Below are positions 5,189 through 6,677 of a stretch of 6,677 nt of DNA, one piece after another. Every line of letters starts with the position of its first letter. Position 1 is the stretch's first letter. The translations under genes were made by a program, and so were the position numbers. The DNA comes from an uncultured Kineosporia sp. (GTDB lineage: Bacteria > Actinomycetota > Actinomycetes > Actinomycetales > Kineosporiaceae), in assembly GCA_937859855.1 (NCBI GenBank), contig CALMAR010000232.1, positions 1-6,677 on the forward strand. The letters run 5' to 3'. The notes beneath the pieces are model-generated. The model was not told the origin of the DNA and ran no database searches. It saw nothing but the letters and a program-made list of their open reading frames with translations.

Positions 5189-6143
5189 CCGCCACGTTGG
5201 GCTTGGTCTTGACCGCACCGACCTTCACGAGGAGGTCTGCCCAGAAATTCCAGGCTGTCTCGGGCGGCTGCGCGGTCGAGATCGGCGTAAGAGCGATCGC
5301 GCCGGCGAGGCCTGAGTCGACCTTGGTGAAGGACGGAATGGTTGCGCGCATCTCGTCTTGGTGAGTGTTGGCGTAGGCGTTCGCCTCGTCGGCGGCGGCT
5401 CGGAACTTCTGGACGAGATCGTTGTTGGCGCCGATGAATTTCTCCGACGCAAGGACGACGGACTGGGGCGTGTCCGCGGGTTGTCCACTGGCGGCGGACA
5501 GGACCGGAACGATCCCCGCCGACTTCTTCGCGATCGTCACGAACGGCTCGGTCGACAGGATGGCGTCCACGCGTCCACTCTGAAGCGCCTTCAGTTGGTC
5601 CGGGAAGGGGATCTCGACTTCACGAATGCGAGATGGATCGACGCCCGAATGCAGCAGAGCTGCTCGCATGCCAAGGTCGGGTAGTTGGAACAGCGTGTCG
5701 ACCGCGACCGTCTTGCCGACCAGATCCTGCGGCGACTTGATCGTGCTGCCCTTGGGGGCCACCACCTGGATGGGGAAAGCGGCCGGCTTGTCACCGGCAA
5801 CCGATGTCACGGTGACGGCCTTCACCGGCACGTTGTTGGCCCGGGCTGCCAATGTCGCGGGCGCATTCAGCCACCCGAAGTCCGCCTTGGAGCTCAGCAG
5901 TGTGGGGACCACGGCCGCCGCCTCAACATATGTGATCTTGAGGTCGATGCCGTGCTTCTTGAAGATCCCCTTCTGTGCTGCCAGCACGAAATCACCGACC
6001 TGACCGACGGCGGGGGCCACAAAAGTCACCGTGGTGAGGCCCGCCGCGCTCCCCTTCTTGGTCTGGTTTCCGTTGTCTCCGCACCCTGCCAGTCCTAGGA
6101 CGAGGACCGATAAGACCGCGAGCCGCCTCCACCAGACCGCCAT
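5169..6143 (-). CDS. ABC importer substrate-binding lipoprotein, SsuA/TauA/NMT1-like
   Basis: This 324-residue periplasmic-binding-type protein would be anchored outside the cell membrane and deliver ligand to the two permeases. The N-terminus is a lipoprotein signal: WWRR, a hydrophobic run, then lipobox LAGC with Cys21. Family landmarks are VGDFVLAAQKGIFKKHGIDL (49-68), the classic 'early lobe' motif; ADFGWLNAPATLAARANNVP (87-106); SPQDLVGKTVAV (137-148); and LQSGRVDAILSTEPFV (187-202), which includes the DAxxxxEP signature of the NitT/TauT/Ssu group. The start ATG 6143 has GAGG five bases upstream (6152-6149). It is the first gene of the operon behind the palindrome-rich promoter. Ligands in this family include sulfonates, nitrate, thiamine precursors and aromatic acids, and the sequence does not tell which applies. 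It looks intact. Confidence 0.92.
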   Translation of the reverse strand: MAVWWRRLAVLSVLVLGLAGCGDNGNQTKKGSAAGLTTVTFVAPAVGQVGDFVLAAQKGIFKKHGIDLKITYVEAAAVVPTLLSSKADFGWLNAPATLAARANNVPVKAVTVTSVAGDKPAAFPIQVVAPKGSTIKSPQDLVGKTVAVDTLFQLPDLGMRAALLHSGVDPSRIREVEIPFPDQLKALQSGRVDAILSTEPFVTIAKKSAGIVPVLSAASGQPADTPQSVVLASEKFIGANNDLVQKFRAAADEANAYANTHQDEMRATIPSFTKVDSGLAGAIALTPISTAQPPETAWNFWADLLVKVGAVKTKPNVADALDTD

Positions 6144-6148
6144 ATTGA

Positions 6149-6152
6149 CCTC
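6149..6152 (-). promoter_or_regulatory. Ribosome-binding site of the binding-protein gene
   Basis: GAGG, read on the minus strand within GTGAGGTCAAT, lies 5 nt before ATG 6143 and fixes that start. Nearly 40 nt of leader separate it from the predicted transcription start. Confidence 0.65.
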
Positions 6153-6163
6153 ACTCAGAGTAG

Positions 6164-6187
6164 TAGTACCTACTGATGTAGGTACTA
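6164..6187. promoter_or_regulatory. 24-bp palindrome at the importer transcription start, probable operator
   Basis: Arms TAGTACCTAC (6164-6173) and GTAGGTACTA (6178-6187) are perfect 10-bp reverse complements around TGAT. The palindrome covers the predicted start point (about 6182) and the beginning of the leader, a classic repressor position. In RNA it would also form a 5'-end hairpin. No regulator gene adjoins it. The half-site ACCTAC/GTAGGT recurs upstream of the hydrolase gene. Confidence 0.68.
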
Positions 6188-6188
6188 G

Positions 6189-6217
6189 ACCGTATGACGT
6201 GTGTCACGTGACGTCAA
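6189..6217 (-). promoter_or_regulatory. Promoter of the importer operon
   Basis: On the minus strand TTGACG (6217-6212) and TACGGT (6194-6189) are separated by exactly 17 bp. The -35 matches 5 of 6 consensus positions, and the -10 has the TAnnnT pattern typical of actinobacterial housekeeping promoters. The predicted start is near 6182, about 39 nt before ATG 6143. Confidence 0.6.
6195..6216. promoter_or_regulatory. Nested palindromes inside the importer promoter spacer
   Basis: Three overlapping inverted repeats fill the region between the -35 and -10: GTCACGTGAC (6203-6212), TGACGTCA (6209-6216), and the outer arms TGACGT (6195-6200) with ACGTCA (6211-6216). All are built from TGAC/GTCA half-sites. 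A protein bound here would lie across the promoter core. Which of the three is functional, if any, is unknown. Confidence 0.5.
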
Positions 6218-6462
6218 GGTGTCCTTTTCACCAGTAGGCAACCGGAGCCGTCATGGGCTGGGGCAAGGCCGCGTTGCTCCCGTCGAGACCCACCGTCGCC
6301 GCGCGCAAGTGATCTGCGTTGGCTCACGTGGGCGGTGAGGGATGCCCGGTCGGGCAGCAGCCAGTCGCGGCGCGCCGCTGCCTCGTCATCGGTGCCGCAG
6401 GCGACGATGGATTACTTGCTGCTCATGGCCGTGAGAACCGTTGCTCGATGATCAGTCCGGGC
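6218..6462. other. Gene-free interval downstream of the isochorismatase-like gene
   Basis: No frame here gives a recognisable protein. Short minus-strand stretches such as IVACGTDDEAAARRDWLLPD (about 6424-6365) look protein-like, but they follow an in-frame stop, have no start and break off quickly. They may be a decayed gene or chance in GC-rich DNA. Palindromes TGCCCG-GT-CGGGCA (6343-6356) and GCGGCGCGCCGC (6367-6378) are present without T-tracts. Confidence 0.45.
6343..6356 (-). terminator. Weak terminator candidate behind the isochorismatase-like gene
   Basis: TGCCCG (6343-6348) and CGGGCA (6351-6356) are perfect 6-bp arms with only 2 nt between them, so a real loop would open the inner pairs. 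It is about 107 nt past the stop and has no U-run. It is listed as the best hairpin between that stop and the importer promoter, not as a firm call. Confidence 0.2.
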
Positions 6463-6677
6463 CTAGACGGGTCGGCGCACACTCTGACCAACGTCGCGCG
6501 GGCGAATCCGCGCGGCGAACTCCTCCACCGTCATCACCGCTGAGGTCATGGGCAGGATCCGGTGCAGCAGGAACCCGTGGACCTCCTGGTCGCGGTCGGC
6601 GATCGCGTCGCTGAGCACCACGACGTCCAGGTCGCGGTCCGTCGCCTCCCGCGCGGTGGAGAGCACGACGCCGCTCG
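6463..6677 (-). CDS. Isochorismatase-like (cysteine hydrolase superfamily) protein, C-terminal part
   Basis: The last 71 codons of a gene cut by the window edge, ending at TAG 6465-6463. The visible part begins SGVVLSTAREATDRD and continues with VVVLSDAIADRDQEVHGFLL and VMTVEEFAARI. This is the C-terminal third of the isochorismatase-like alpha/beta fold: the active-site helix, the following strand with LSDA, the D-x-E-x-H helix, and the closing T-x-E-E-F. Superfamily members hydrolyse vinyl ethers (isochorismate), nicotinamide, carbamoyl-sarcosine and other amides. At the place where amidase members carry the catalytic Cys, this protein appears to have Val. The catalytic Asp and Lys would lie beyond the window. 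The gene points toward the importer, but 319 bp and a separate promoter lie between, so a shared operon is unlikely. The reading frame runs off the window, so the GTG at 6666 is not the start. Confidence 0.83.
   Translation of the reverse strand, partial: SGVVLSTAREATDRDLDVVVLSDAIADRDQEVHGFLLHRILPMTSAVMTVEEFAARIRPRDVGQSVRRPV

Noticed and set aside
6256..6312. Short plus-strand peptide starting MGWGKAALLP
   Set aside because: Nineteen codons in GC-rich spacer, no ribosome site, no similarity I recognise, and opposite to all other genes.
6319..6543. Plus-strand open frame of 74 codons
   Set aside because: It overlaps the end of the isochorismatase-like gene in antisense and shows no domain.

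Overview
The window looks like a piece of an actinobacterial genome: G+C is high throughout, GTG starts are used, genes are packed with 4-bp overlaps, and the recognisable proteins (CocE/NonD-type hydrolase, non-haem haloperoxidase, ArsR-type regulator, SsuA/TauA-type lipoprotein) are families common in Streptomyces, Pseudonocardia and Rhodococcus-like bacteria. The genus cannot be told from the sequence. Every gene I can support lies on the minus strand, so transcription runs from high to low coordinates.

Layout, in order of transcription. 6677-6463: 3' end of an isochorismatase-like (cysteine hydrolase superfamily) gene, cut by the window edge. 6462-6144: a 319-bp gap with no convincing gene; its part next to the transporter holds a good promoter (TTGACG, 17 bp, TACGGT) packed with palindromes. 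6143-2677: a four-gene ABC importer operon of the nitrate/sulfonate/taurine (NitT/TauT/Ssu) type: lipoprotein binding protein, two different permeases, ATPase. The genes overlap, so they are almost certainly co-transcribed and translationally coupled. 2676-2341: a 336-bp gap with a 12-bp perfect tandem duplication and a possible leaderless promoter. 2340-703: a large cytoplasmic CocE/NonD-family serine hydrolase. 702-402: about 300 bp with no recognised gene. 401-367: two tandem 14-bp palindromes overlapping a promoter. 366-1: a chimeric locus in which the first ~76 codons of an ArsR-type regulator run, at about 135-141 and out of frame, into the C-terminal half of an alpha/beta-hydrolase haloperoxidase gene. 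This looks like a deletion scar.

How the parts may work together (inference). The importer would take up a small organic molecule, and the hydrolase, which has no signal peptide, would cleave an ester or amide bond in it inside the cell. A half-site, ACCTAC-N4-GTRG, occurs in both the importer promoter and the putative hydrolase promoter, which would fit joint control by a regulator not in this window. The substrate is unknown. I see no CRISPR array, tRNA, rRNA, intact insertion sequence or phage gene. Nothing here amounts to a clearly new system. The most unusual items are the ArsR/haloperoxidase junction, the two-permease importer paired with a CocE-type hydrolase lacking the usual triad Asp position, and the palindrome-dense importer promoter.
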